A stretch of 64,000 nt of DNA, from contig JASJFT010000029.1 in the NCBI GenBank assembly GCA_030770425.1, forward strand, positions 1 through 64,000, in the 5' to 3' direction. Below, piece by piece: positions 9,716 through 22,832 of the stretch. Within the stretch, counting starts at the first letter, position 1. The number at the start of each line of letters is the position of its first letter. The position numbers and the translations under genes are program-made. This DNA comes from Darksidea phi. Taxonomy: Eukaryota; Ascomycota; Dothideomycetes; Pleosporales; Lentitheciaceae. Under the pieces are notes generated by a model that was not told the origin of the DNA, searched no databases, and saw only the letters and a program-made list of their open reading frames with translations.

Positions 9716-11945
9716 CGCAGGTCGTCGTCGGATAATTCAAGGGGAATGGATCGGGAGTCGCGAGTATAGGTCAATTAGAAGACTTCCAAAACATGTAACA
9801 CCCCATCGCTCCCTTTAAAAACTTCGGCCTCGGCCCCCATATTCCGCTCTAAGCTAATCAATCAACGATGTCACAGAAAGCAGCTTGTTACCGCGACGAG
9901 TCCACCACCGCCCAACACTGCGCATCCGACTAAGCCCTTTGGAATCCTTGCGTAAGCCAGAAATAAGCTATAACGGCTAGTCATTAGTCGTGGACAGCAC
10001 CGTCACATTAAGAGTTTGTCGCTGTTGGCTGTGTCAGCATGGTGTAATCAGTGGCTCAACCGTCAACATGCGCGTACGCGCAAAGTCCGTTAAATTAACC
10101 CTCTTGTCCCAAGCAACTAAGCAGGCTAATTTAGTCTCCAGCTCGAAATCGAAATCGGGTCGTCGGGCCACGTCCGATCTCCGTGATGCTACCGCCATCT
10201 TCCAATCTCGAGAGTCTTTGTGCTGCCGCAAGTTAGTTTTGACCGGATTGGGAGCCCACGAAAGTCACAACGCGTCTGTAAGGGAAATAAGCGCCGACTA
10301 GATCTTTTACATCACACCAATCCGCTTACAGGTCCTCTGCGTCAGCTGCAATGACGATGGTAGGGTGTCCAATGCAGTGTTTTCATTGGAGGTCCGTATT
10401 CTTGGTATACTTAGGAACGAACATACGCTGCGACCACATGGAGATTACTGCAGGACTGCTGCGTCAGACGTCTGAGGTCTCAACGTGGTAGGCTTCTAGA
10501 AGACAACCGCCTTCGATGGCTGCGTACCCCCGTCTAGCTTACTCACTAATCCCTCAAGCGAGAAATACTCGCTTATAAACTTCCCGGTCATGATGCCATA
10601 CCGAATCACGCATTGCCATTGGGCATCTAATTTGGAATTTTGAGCTCGTTCGCTCTTCCGCAATGACTGCTATGACTTCATCACCTGTCAATAGAGAGTT
10701 CGCTTTTCCTGTGAGCCGGAGTGGCCGCGTAGAGCTGGCGCACGGGCCAGAACGGGGATTCTGGTGGTAGCTGAGTAACCATCCCATCACAACTTCACCT
10801 CGTGTTCACACAGCTAATATTAGAGTCTTTTGTGGATGACTTGATTCGTGTGTACAGGCTTGTTGGCCGTGCAGATAACGATTCTAACAACCTAGCGTTC
10901 GAAGAACAATATGCGACGCGCCAGATGGCCCCGGGGAGAAAGTGGCTACTCTTCGGCTATGTCTAAGGTATGAACTAGCTCAATGCGTAACATTTTGGAA
11001 TTTTGGGCCAGGACCGTCAGGTGTATATGTGCCTCTTCGACAAGCTTCGGCGGCTTTCGGTCTCCCTTCTAAGGTCTTTGTTATGCTGACCACGCTGGCG
11101 AGGAATCTACATGAGACCATATCGCAAGAGGAAACCGTCACAGCATAACCTCAACATCCCCCCGTATCACCAAACATGAGTGAGAGGATTCTTACCCCGG
11201 CCGGAAAGAAGTCATCAACGCCTGCACGCACGGAGCCAGTGCATCAGCATCCGCTTCCCTGGGACACATCTTTGGCTGCGTTCGTCTACCCTTGCACCAG
11301 CAACCGGTCATCTTGCATGCGGCTCTGAACAAGCGTATGACGACAGCCTCACAGCATCCTACCGCTATCCGTACACGCTTCTGCATATCCTATTGACCAT
11401 ACGACCCCTACATCAAACGCCTAAAAACGCTCGTGGCCGCACGTTGTGGGTACAGTCTCCCGGACCCACTGTAACAGACCATCCTCTACTGATCAGAAGT
11501 CATCTTGCGCCTCAATATCATCCATCACCGGGCCGACTAGTGGACTGCACCTGGGCGGAGGGTTGCGCTTCGACCTCCATCTCTTGCGCCTAAGCTTTCA
11601 CTCTCACGATTACCTGATGTCGGACTTGCTATTTCAACTGTAACTTTCTGTGTTCAGACACTTTTTGTACGACTGTAATCGGCTTCGTGATCAAGGCATT
11701 CGAGCTACTTACCTGTGAACTGGGGGCTGCGTCTAAGCATGAACGTATATAAGACGTGGAAAGGACCAGTCTAGCATACATCAACATCAACCAAACAACC
11801 TTGCACAACAACAACTACTACTACTACTGCTGCTGCTGCCACTACTCCACTACTAGTACTACCACCACTACCGTCACCAACCATCGACCACCTCCAGCAT
11901 ACCACTGGACCTTTAACCATTCACCGCACCAAGGACTACCAGCTT
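9716..11945. other. Intergenic region, 2.2 kb, no convincing gene
   Basis: Both strands contain only short, uncharacteristic frames. A CTA/CTG-type trinucleotide stretch (about 11815-11840) and a TATATAAG element (about 11746) lie just before the Ser/Pro-rich ORF and may belong to its promoter and 5' UTR. Confidence 0.45.
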
Positions 11946-12533
11946 ATGAGTAGTGGCCCTTCGAATAATCCCAGTCCATCAAAATCTCCGGAGCCTTCAA
12001 CTTTCCGCGCTACTTCTGTAACTTCAGAAGCTTGTAATCGACAGATCAATTCAACCGGCCCCCAAGACTCTGCAGAAACTCCTCAACCAACCGCTGGATT
12101 ACGCTCCCTCTCGACACCCCCGGACCTACACTTAGCAAGACGGTCTATCACCTCGCATCCAAGACCGACAGCTCCTCTTATCTTTATCAACGAGTCCCCC
12201 GCACCACAAAGTAGCCCGGAAGCAGAATCTCCACGTCGACAAGGCCGTCCCCTCGTAGCTCGGCACGCTCTCAGGAACAGTTCTTCACAGCCTCCACACA
12301 GATCCAGAACTCCCTATAGTCGACCAGCTTCTCTCGTGAGAGCTCACTCACAACCTCGTTCCGTACCCACCACAATCTTAGCAACAATGTCTTCCTCTTC
12401 CTCCTCTCCCGGCAACACCAGCACCGCTGGTACGAATTCCGGCTCTGGTAACCCTTCTTACCAGCTGCCTTACGCCCCGTTCCCCTATCCCATACCGAAA
12501 CCGCAAGGTGGCAACGGCGGGTCTGGCAAATAA
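11946..12533 (+). CDS. Ser/Pro-rich low-complexity protein
   Basis: A single frame of 195 codons starting MSSGPSNNPSPSKSPEPS. It is rich in Ser, Pro, Thr and Gln with scattered Arg, and ends in a Gly/Asn-rich tail (PKPQGGNGGSGK). No domain, signal peptide or membrane segment is visible, and the protein would be intrinsically disordered. A TATA-like sequence about 200 bp upstream and a pyrimidine/CAA-rich leader support expression. The composition alone could also arise from a non-coding low-complexity stretch, so confidence is moderate. Confidence 0.4.
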   Translation: MSSGPSNNPSPSKSPEPSTFRATSVTSEACNRQINSTGPQDSAETPQPTAGLRSLSTPPDLHLARRSITSHPRPTAPLIFINESPAPQSSPEAESPRRQGRPLVARHALRNSSSQPPHRSRTPYSRPASLVRAHSQPRSVPTTILATMSSSSSSPGNTSTAGTNSGSGNPSYQLPYAPFPYPIPKPQGGNGGSGK

Positions 12534-14202
12534 GCAAGCGTTATCTTTGTCTCTTTCAGACCGTTTTTAATGCATTTCCGGCGCGCAAAAATTCTCCTTT
12601 CTTGTCTCTTGACCGGATTTTATATCTATGAACGGCATCCTCTTTCGACACGATTTTCTCACGGTTTTCTCACGGGTTTCCAGTTGGACTACATTATACA
12701 GCAATTTGCTGAGTCTCACGGCTCCTCTCACGATATGCGATCTACGATATGCATTGCTAGGCGTCCGCATAATCGCTTAGTTTGACGAATCTCCTACATT
12801 TCCCACATGTCCATCACCTAGCAATTAGATCTCACATTGTCCAGCGTTGTTATGCATTTGGAGGAGTTTTTATATTCTGATCTGGTTGCTACTTTCAGCT
12901 CTCGTCAACTACCTTGGGCTCGATCCACTGCCTTTCGGTTGGCCACCGACTGACAACCTAATGGATTGGCTAGACAGAAACTGATAAGTACCTAGTCACT
13001 CATTTAGCTAGCTTCCTTCTTTTGTTTGCTTTTGTTTGCATTGTCTTCCCTGTACTTTTAGCAACATTTGTCAGCGTTCTTTTAGTTTAGCGTTGTAGTA
13101 TTAGTTAGTATCCTCGCATCAAATTCACAAAGCATTTTCCCCGCGAAAAAGTCCCATACTTTTAGCACTTGGAACTCGACAGGTCGGAGCGTTCGAATGA
13201 GTTAGACGGAGCGATTTGAGTGATTGACGGGAAGATTTCTCAGAGCCAGGCACAGAAGACGAACATGCGAATGTGACACGCTAGCACGATGATCAATGAC
13301 GTGGGGCCACCCGTTGAGCGGAAGGAGCGGAAGAAAGATGTCTTGGTTTCTGGATCTTGATGGAATGATTTCGGGGGATTTCTAGACCGGCAAAGGATGC
13401 AGTAGTTGAAGTCGGATCATTTCTAAGATCCGCATTGGACCACATAGCTGGGAGCGGTGTGTGATTACTCTCTAGTGGATTACATAGCCTAATCGATGCT
13501 TTGAAGATGCCGTTGCGGCAGACGGGGAAAGCCGATGCAGGGGTGCACATGTCGTGTCAAAGCACTGTGGAACGTGAGATCGGCAACTGTTCAGAGTGAG
13601 ACTTTTTACTATACACATCAGGTGGTTAGAAGATATATTTAGGAATTGGCAATTTCGATGCAGTGATGTCGGGGGATTTGGGGTGTTGAAATCCGGCCTT
13701 AGGGGTGTGTTGTAGTTGCAGACTGAGGTTTTTCAGCAAACGGACATGCTGACATGGGGCTGGAGCGATGGGGAGTTCATCTCCGTTGCTGATGGTCTGG
13801 GCATGGCGAGATGTGGGGGACGTATTCTTCGAGCGGGAAGATGCGTCTGGTGTGGATGACGAGATGGGCCCGGCATGGCTGACGAGAGGCGTCTGGGCCG
13901 TTATTGCGTTCGTGCGAGACGTTGGGTTCATCAGTCAGGACGTTGATGTGACATGGGGGCAGCGTTACATAAGCACGTCTCTTGGCGACTGCGCCACGTG
14001 CCTGAATGACGGAACCAGCGTGCGCTGCGAAGTGTCGACTTGCCATCTCTCGTCGACGCGATACGACCTCCCTGTCCCCACAGCACGACACAACGACACG
14101 ATATTCTCCGTGCCACCCCTTCCCGCCGACTCCGACCCCCCTCGGCTGCGGCGGCAGCAGTCGTATGCCTCCTTTCCTAATCTACACCTCCACATATCGA
14201 CC
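12534..14202. other. Intergenic region before ATG27
   Basis: About 1.7 kb. The first half is T-rich and contains a short duplication of TTTTCTCACGG near 12654-12676. Frames in the second half overlap the ATG27 promoter and leader, and none shows a recognisable protein. Confidence 0.45.
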
Positions 14203-15355
14203 ATGTCACCCCCGCGGACACGACCATCACTCCCCCTCGCCCTCGTTGCGCTGGTATCCCTCGTGCCGTCCTCTTGGGCGACGTTCGACTGCGCCGATAT
14301 TGCGGACCAAGGCGTGCACTTCAATCTAAAGAAGCTGGGCGGACCTCATATGGTGCACTGGACCCATGAACTGTTGGGTGAAGGGGAGCGGTATAACTAC
14401 AACTTTACCGTGGACCTATGCAACACATTGAAGCGGAAGAAGGGCGAGGTGAGTTGCCATGCCGGGACAAGAGGTACTTTCCGACCCTGATAGCTCTGTC
14501 TGCAAAGCGCTGACTGCCGTAGTATGCGCCATTCGGGAAAGAGTTGACCTCCTCCACGACGGCAACAACACCAGCATAGATGCCCTCGACATCGCAGGCA
14601 CCTATCCTTCGCTCCACAACGGCCAACTCGATGCCCACTTTGAGCTCCTCCGCAACTCCAAGTCCAACTCCGACCAAGGGAAGGAAGGGGTGAGAGCAGA
14701 GCTGCACGGCGGTCGGGTCCCATACGATGATTCCAAGAACGGCCGCGATCAGCGGGCTATCATCGAGTTCCTGTGCGACAAGGAAAGGGAAGGAACAGAG
14801 AAGGGCGAGCTGGACGATGGTGGGGATAGGGAAGAAGGCGATGGTGATGACAAGGGCGATGATAGGGGGGAGGATAGGGATGGTAAAAAGGCGGAGAGGT
14901 TGAGGATGAGGGACGACAACAATGACAAGTGCGAGGATTCTGACGCCAGCCTGCGCTTCTGTGGGTACCAGGACGAAGAGACGGACAAGAAGAAGATGAT
15001 GAGGACGCTAAGGCTGGAGTGGCGGACCAAGTATGCGTGTGAGGATGCGCCACGAGACGCATCGACCCACTGGGGCTTCTTCACGTGGTTTATCATCATG
15101 TAAGTTCCAGCTCCCCTTCTCTCTGTAGGCGGTAGACGATTTGGCTAATACATCGATAGCCTTTTCCTCGCAACCGCCGCTTACCTCATCTTTGGCTCCT
15201 GGCTCAACTATAACCGCTACGGCGCCCGCGGCTGGGATCTCCTCCCCCACGGCGATACGATTCGCGACATCCCGTACATCTTCAAGGACTTTGGACGCAA
15301 GGTCATTAACACGGTGCAAAGCCCAGGAAGTAGGGGTGGGTATAGCGCGGTGTGA
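14203..15355 (+). CDS. atg27: Autophagy-related protein 27 (Atg27)
   Basis: Three exons, 14203-14473, 14523-15099 and 15160-15355, give 347 aa. The introns are GTACTT..CTGAC..GTAG (49 bp) and GTAAGT..ATAG (60 bp). There is a signal peptide (PLALVALVSLVPSSWA) and a luminal domain with paired cysteines, the GTRVCAI segment, ELHGGRVPYD and AIIEFLCDKE. A single membrane span follows (WFIILFLATAAYLIFG), then a short cytosolic tail ending GYSAV. The terminal YSAV is the tyrosine sorting signal known for yeast Atg27. Atg27 is a type I membrane protein needed for Atg9 vesicle cycling between Golgi, endosome, vacuole and phagophore. Odd feature: a very acidic, Asp/Glu/Lys-rich insertion of about 50 residues in the luminal domain (14790-14950). 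Confidence 0.92.
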
Positions 15356-17187
15356 GGCATAGTTGTTGAGGATGGGGAAGGAATTATCACTCGAGGGATG
15401 CGGATAGTAAAGTACATTATCAGGTGTTAGAGTGATTTTGGGATGGTTTGCGTAGGAATATAACTGAAGGTTGGCAGCACGAGTAGCGCATGGATTGTGT
15501 AAGCGGACGGTTGAGGTCTCCTTCTTTTGGACTCTGTATTCTTATTAGCGAATGTACTGTGCAGATGAAGGCTGCAGTCCTCCAGGTGGCACTTCCTATC
15601 TATTACATGCCAAAACCATCATCCTTTGTTCAACACTTCTCCTTAATTTAGTTTCACATTTATTGCCTACTCATCGTCAATCGAGGTCGTCGTTGGTCAT
15701 CATGAAAGGGATCCTGTTATATATTGCTTCGCGATTGCTAGGGAAAGGGGCCATTGATGAGCATCATAAGTCACGTAGGAGATTCGGCATGGACTTGAGG
15801 TGTGGTATGAAGGCTTTCACGTACTCCTAGGACGATTTTGTCACAGTAATCAAACTGGTAGCCATCGAGCAATCAAATTGATTTGCCATCAGAGACGGCA
15901 GTGCTGTTCACGGTCATCATCAGTCATATTTTATCTCTCAACCCTCACGATCACTCCCCAGATCTTCTGCCACCCACCCCATCCATAGCCTCATTAGGCA
16001 CTACTCCGTATAAGCTGCTACCGAACTTCGTCATATATATGACGCCCTCATTCTAAATCCCCAGTTCCACAAAAGCCCAGCATCAAGCGCCTTGATGTTG
16101 TCCGTCTGGTTGTTTTCTGAAACTCACACATACGTCAAGCAGAACCTATACACCTCGTCTTTATGTATGCAGTGACTGCGAGCGCTGCGCACCTCCAACA
16201 AAACTATCTATTCGTTCATTCCATCTGCACTTTCCATCTCTCGCCCGCTCACATGCATCCCCGTGACCTCGTGTCCAAATATTTTCGAGTAGCAACTTTG
16301 CCAGCCCTCTCCTACCCATGCACTGGTGGTAAACCAGAAGTTTTCGCTTCTCAAAACTCTGATATTGAGGGTGTCCCTGTGCAAGCCCTACAAACTCATG
16401 GACCATGTCCAAGACGAACTCTAGTCTTCTCCAAGCCCATACATTAGCCCGGCCTCTGTTGTTTTTACATCCACTCCACCAATTTACCTCTATTGAGCAT
16501 GTGTTGCGTCGTATTTCGTAGAGAAAGCAGCGTAGTTGTATATGAATCGATTAAAAATATGAGTAAAAATAAGGAGGCAGGCTATGTATCATACCTACAT
16601 CTGCCCGTTTTCAGTTCACATTGAAGGAGGAACCCAGCCAACTAAACTTCCATCGTATAGACTGCTTATATACCACCTGGCTTCCCTCCATCTTAACTAT
16701 TCACATTGTACACCGTTATAATCCCTCGTCCACACAGTTCGCACCGCCACCTGAACAAGAACGCTCGCAGAAATGCACACCCCGCCACGAAAATCACTTC
16801 TACTGTATTACTACAATTACCACCCTAATACGCACCGTGACATACAAAACCTAATGTTTAGAAATCATACGACTGAAGAAGATTCGTAATATTGACATAA
16901 TGGTAATGAATCAGAGAATACATATCTGGATCGTAAAATGCAGAAGGAATTGAAAAGAATTCCGAAAGCGCCATCGCTAGAAAACTAAAGGTCGAAATGC
17001 TGAGAAATGCATGCAGTCAGAAGAAAGTCGATCAAGATTGCACCAACAAAAGGGAGCCGTGGACCGAAGAACAGCACCGGACCGAAATGAAAAAGATAGC
17101 CGTGTCTATCGTTCGACCGGACACCGCCGCATCGAAATGGGAATATTTCGTAATCGCCGTTGTCGTTCCATCGAGTTAGCATGTCCC
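15356..17187. other. Intergenic region between convergent ATG27 and RhoGEF genes
   Basis: About 1.8 kb without a supported gene. Convergent transcription from both sides means it holds both 3' ends. Only short unrelated frames are present. Confidence 0.5.
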
Positions 17188-20100
17188 CTAATACCTCAAC
17201 TTCCCCAAAAGCGAAAAGCTATACGCACACTCCCTCTCGCTCTTCATTTGAATCATAAATACCCTCGCCCTCGCCCCACTTACGCCACCGGTAACCGCTG
17301 CTCTCCCCACAACCCCATCCGCACCCACCAAATCCTCCCACACACTCACCGCAATACCACTCCTCGCCACCCTTTCAAAGCAGCTCTCACTCAACGTGAC
17401 ATCAAGCAGTGTTTCGTTCTTTGTTTTGCCGACGACCACGATGCGTTTTTCTTGAGTAGGGTCGCGTGCCCCAGGCGACCCTTTGCCTTCACGCATAGTG
17501 GATGTGGGTGCGGAGCGGTCTGGGAGCATGATTGTGAGGCGAGCGGCGCCCATGTCACGCCATTTCGTGAGGGACTCGCGTTCGTAAAGCCGACACTTGG
17601 TATTCGTGATGCCGGCTGGGGCACCCGGTGCGCGCTCAGGATCGAGGGGGATAGCGGGTGAGCTGGCGCCGGACCCGCTGGACCCCGTATCGAAGCTGTT
17701 GGTGCTACGAGATCCTAGAGTCGAGCCTTTGATATTGAACCGCCTATTTTTGGCGAAGCTGAAGCGGCCGAGCGCGCTGCGGAAGGCTGTATTCATTGTG
17801 CCCACAGAGGACTCAGTGGCGGCGGAGATGGATGCAGCGCGCGTGCTAGTCTTGCGGTACGAGCTGCGTCGACCGAGAGTTCCGGCAAACCAGCCATTTG
17901 ATGAACCTGCGTTGGAGCGCGCCGCATTCTGGCGGTCCATGGCTTCAGCCCAACTGCTCTGGCCGTACGGTCCTCGCGCGTTCTGGAGCGCAATATATGT
18001 GGGATTGTTAATGCGCGAGTGGTTGATCATCGCGTACAGTTGCGCGCATTCCTGGGCATTCCGACTCCGCAACATGATATTGTTTCCGCTCCTGATGCGT
18101 GATTCAGCGGTAGGCGGCGAGCGGATCGAGATATCAATGGCGGTCGATTTGCGGAGGGGCACCAGAGGTGTCAGCTCGACCGCAATAAGAGGAGATTTGC
18201 CGCCAGGTTGGATTATCTCATTACCATCTGCCACGAAGGGCTTTGAGTGGGTTGCGGTAACCTCAAACACTTCAATCTTTCCTGGAGTGACCACGATGCT
18301 GCATTCTTCAGGGTGTAGGCTATCCCAGCGACCTGCGTCTGACCAGGTAAATATCGATGCAATGGCTTTCGAAGCTTGGCCGGAAGCTTTTGGCACTGCC
18401 CGATATGGTGTGTTCGATGCGGACTGAGATGGCGTTATGGTACCATTCGGCAGTGTGTATATGGAGCTTGGGGGTGACACTTTGGGCAACGGCTTGAGCT
18501 GACCCAGGGGCATCAGCGGGGTGGGAACATCATCTTCAAGCTCGTCTTCAGACGATTCGGAGGTCATGTGTCCGTCCTCTTCAGAGATCTCTTCTTCGCT
18601 CTCGCTGGACGACTCTGTGCAGGTGGACGGTTCATATTCATGTTTTAGAGGCGATGATGAACGTCGTTTCTGCCGGAACACAGATTGTGTTGGCGTGAAG
18701 ACGGGCGTGTTGCACGACTTCAAAGTCACAGGAGTTGCTGGGCTTGGTGTCCGATGAGGGGGTACTGGAGGAGGTGCGTCGTCATTTCCTTTGGGTATAG
18801 CATCCTCCTCGGGAGGTGCGAAAGCATATTCGAGCATTAGCGGGGCAGGCGCAAGCGGCTCTGGGGTTTTGCTAGGTTCTTCCGCCTTCACAGGAATTGT
18901 AGGCTCACTTGACTTTCGCAGTTTTGGAATGGTCGGCATATCCATTGTCGGCACGGAAGAAGTTCGGCGATGCATCTGCGGCCGCAAAGGAGGCTCATGA
19001 ACATCTTCCACAGAGCATTCGGAGCGCTTGTCTTCTTCGGAATCGTCCGAGGACTCTGCTTCAGAGGCTGGCATCCAAACACTGAAGCCCTTGCTTGACT
19101 GAGACAATGACGAAGGTGCGGCCGAGTTTAGTTTCGGGGGTCGGTGGCGTTTAGACGGCTTTTTCGTCGGTTGAGGTTCCTCCGGCGAGTCATCGAGCAC
19201 GAGTTGGCGCGAGTGTCGAGAGGTTGGGGAGGTGATGTTCTTGGAGAGTCTCTTTGCTCTTGTTCGCTTGAGAGACAGAGGAGACCCACTACCGGCGAGC
19301 TGCATTGCATCGTTGAGACTACGGGGTGTGCGATCGTCTTGGTCTTCCCTACCATGGTTCGTAGGGCGTGGAGAGGCGGTTCTTGCGCCATCTTCCACGC
19401 GTGAAAGAAGTTCGACCGGAGAAGCTGGTGACACAGGATCTACCTGATAAGTTCTTCCAGAGTGCGGATTGTCGCTACTTGGTGGTGTGATGGGAGATAC
19501 AGATTGCGACTGTGGCCCCCGACTAGGCGTATCGTAGCCCCATTTCTTCGAAGTAGCATTGGCCTGCTCGCCAATAGGGATCCCGATCTCATGCGGACTC
19601 GGTGTGCGGCTTTTATGTGGGGTGGTGGAGTCGGTAGCTGTAGACACTAGGGATGAGGAGGCGTGGCTGCTAGTCGGTCGTAAGGACTTTTCAAGGGGTT
19701 GGTCTCGTTTCATCTCCGATAGCTGTGGCGGTATGGGACTGAGACCTAACATCTGCACCCACTCAAATCCGGTCTGCTCGTCGTCACTGGTAAGGGACAG
19801 TACTTCGCTCCATTCAATCCCATCGGCATGAAAGCCGCGCATCATGACGATAATCTCGCCCTTGTTCTCACCATTGCGGGCAGAAATACGGCTTTGCTGA
19901 ATAGGTGGCAAGAGAAGCCAGCGCCCGGTATTGTCGACTTCACAGACTAAAACATCGCCACTCGTACCATGTCCTGGTGCATCGTCGCGCAGGAGCACTT
20001 CTACACGGCAATTGACCTCCTGTCCGCTCGAATGGTATAAATGCAAATCAAAATGGTCTCGAGCCCGGACGCAGCGGTTGGGATCGATACGCACGCCAGC

Positions 20101-22832
20101 CAGGGGGGCGAGGCTCCGAGGGTCTCGCGCGCGCGTAGGATCGATATTTGCGGCTGCTTCATCTTCAAGACGGGCGTGCTCGTCGTTGGACCGTTTCCGC
20201 GCTGCAGTGACCAGTTGCTGGAAGATGTCTGACATCTTTCCAGCCCTCTCGCTCGGTTTAGTGTGGTTGATGCCCTGTCACAGATCAGCGAAACGTTCAT
20301 GAATAGGTGGATGTGTCACGGTCGACCAACCTTGATACTCTTGGAAAGGTACTTCAACCGAACCAGAGGACGCTTAAGCATGTATGCCACATCAACCCGC
20401 TCCCCATCACCATTGACCACGTAGCCTTCGGCATTGCGAGGTAAACCTTCGTCCCATGGTGCGCCATCAACAGGACCGTCCACTACCTTCGCCGGTGTGA
20501 ACGGATCGTCGTCGGCGGACGCCAGGCTTATGACCACGTCTTGGAAGCCTAGACGCCAAGCAGCGATGTAGTCAGAGTAGACGCGCTGCGCGCTTTGGGC
20601 CCAGGATAGGAAAGCGTCCGGGTCATCCTTGGGTACGCGCTTGTGCAGCGTCTTCAATCGTTCTAGAGATACCCCCATGTCGATGATTGGTTTTGTGACG
20701 CTGGTGGGATCGGTACTACTCGAGCGACTGAACAAACCAGCGGCGACGGCTGAGTCGGACTTGGAAAGAACGCAACTGAGGAGAACGGGAATCACTCCAT
20801 CAACTAGAGTGCGGAGCTCCCGCATATATTTGATCTCGTCTGAAGCAAGCTCGTCCATGACATCGCTAGTTGTGGCAGTGGCCAGGCGGCTCCTGTTTGT
20901 TCGAATGCTCCGCGCAGAGATGATGCTCCTCGTGCCTGCCTTGGGCATGGACAGCACTGAGATCAAATCAGCATGGCTAGCAAGTCTGCTGCGCCTGGTG
21001 CTCCTGCGGCTAACGATGGTGGACGTCTCCAGTTGCGTCCCAACCTCGGAGGCAGCCACCTCTTCGGGATCTCTATTTTTCCCATCATCCAGTTTCACTG
21101 TTTCTGCAGTTGAAGTTTCTGACGGAGGAGGCTGTTGCATCTTGGTCGCAAAAGTTTCAACTGATACGATGGTCGAGAGTCTTTTGCCGGTTGATGGAAA
21201 CAGCCGGCGCACTGTCGGGCTCTCGAATGGCGGCTTCAGCGACAACTTTTCGAGCTCTATCGCCTGCGGATCAACTGAACTAGGGGCCGATGAGGCTGCT
21301 TCTTCCTCCTTTTTCGGCACTTCACGGTTAGGTAGAGACATTACACGCTCTTTTGTAGGGGAATGTTGAGCGCGTCGCGCACCACGACGCTTCAATGTCA
21401 ATGTCGGAGTAGGTGTGTCGTCCTGACTCTTTTCGGCGGCTAGGGAGTCTACCGGATCGATTGGGGTGACAGGAGAGGGGGCATCGTCGATGTCTGGCGT
21501 CTCTACTTTGAGGGTTGAGCTACGCTTTCTCCGCCGGCGCCGGCTCTCGGTGGTAGGCTCCCGAATTTCTTCCACGGGCGCATTTTTGACATTGGATGAT
21601 GGGCTTATATCCGACTTTTCGGGTTGGGGTACCGGTTCTGAAGTTGATACCGACTCTTTTGATTTCCGCCGGCGCCGGGAATCTGCATCGACAAATGGAT
21701 CTGGCGTGGTAGAAAGCCATGCTTCTAGGCGGTTTCCAAAGACTTGAGGTGGAGTCGCTGGGGCCGCCGCTACCGTCGTTTCGAGCGAGCGAAGCGGATC
21801 GTCACCGTCGCCCCGTTGATATGACGTCCGATGCGACTTTCGTCGTGCTGTGGATGTAAATTCCCTGGGCAGTGTCTCCCGTGAAACGTCGCTGTGTACC
21901 TTCCGGCGGCCTTTGCGCCGTTTTTCTCGTATGTCATCATGGCTTTGCGAATCTACTTGACTTGGCTCATATTCGACCGTCACGAGGTTGGCCTGGTCTT
22001 CGCTCAGTGAAGTTTCCGACTTTCGGATGGATCGCGGCTTGACAGGTGTGACGTCTTCGGCTGACAGCGAGCCTCTCGGTGACGTTTGCGCGCGACGCCG
22101 GCGCACGCGTACTAGTTCGGTCTTCTCGCCCAAAGATGCGGGAGACGAGGGCGCAGTAGCTGCCTCACCCGCGCTCTTTGCACCCTTTCCACTACCCGAT
22201 CCGCTGCTGGTCGGCCGCGCCCCGTTCCCTGAGCTCACGGGTCGCGACGGCCGCCTCTGCCTCTGGCTACGCGTCCGCTGTCCTGTGCTCTTGGACGTGA
22301 ATTTGATGGCCGGCTTCGGCTGTGGCGGGGGCGTGGAGACCTTGGTCTCAGAACTCTCAGCTTTGCGCGCGGCGGGACGCACCCAGGCCGTGGGCAGCGG
22401 TTTCGGCGACGTGCGCTTGTTCGCGTCTTTCTGGGGCGACTTGTTGCGCCAGTGCGAGTCGCTGATGACGCGCTTCTTCGGCGCGGTCGCGGTATGCACC
22501 TCGTCATCGAGTTTGTTGTGGACGGGCGGCTTCTTCGCGCTCTTGGGACGCTCTGGGAGAGCTTCGACCGACTTGGGCGTCGGCACGGTTTTCGGGACTG
22601 GCTTCTCCTCGACCGGGCATGCTTTCGGTGTTGAGGGTAGTTTGGGTGAGGGCGAGGGCGCGGCCTTGGACTCGTTCTCTGGCGCGGCTTTGGGGTCGTT
22701 CTCTGGCGCGGAAGCAGTGGCCTGCTCGGCGTCCCCAGCGGCGTCGAGCTCGAGCTGCCACTTCTTGATCTTCTCCCTCACGTTGGCCGGCCTGTCGATC
22801 CCAATGGCCTTTCCGAAGTCATTGCCTTTCAT
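17188..22832 (-). CDS. Large RhoGEF (DH domain) protein with PH-like domain
   Basis: Two long exons, 22832-20331 and 20274-17188, are joined by a 56-bp intron (GTTGGT..GCTGATC..GACAG). The product is 1862 aa. Residues 1-640 are disordered and rich in Ser/Pro/Arg/Lys. A Dbl-homology domain starts near 645 (DELASDEIKYMRELRTLVDG) and crosses the splice junction (LVRLKYLSKSIK/GINHTKPSER), ending with a long helix (LARRRSN-type, ERARLEDEAAANIDPTR in this family). A second disordered region follows. A PH-like domain lies near 1470-1610 (SIFTWSDAGRWDSLHPEE), and a C-terminal globular segment follows. Such proteins exchange GDP for GTP on Rho/Cdc42-type GTPases in polarity and wall integrity. The target GTPase is not evident. 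Without the splice, two separate genes would be called. Confidence 0.88.

Noticed and set aside
14749..15099. Ser-rich minus-strand frames opposite ATG27
   Set aside because: They are the antisense of the acidic GGA/GAT tract in the Atg27 coding exon.
20316..22832. Calling the 838-codon frame as a separate gene from the downstream 1015-codon frame
   Set aside because: The frame ends inside a DH domain, and a clean GTTGGT..GACAG intron joins it in phase to the rest of that domain.
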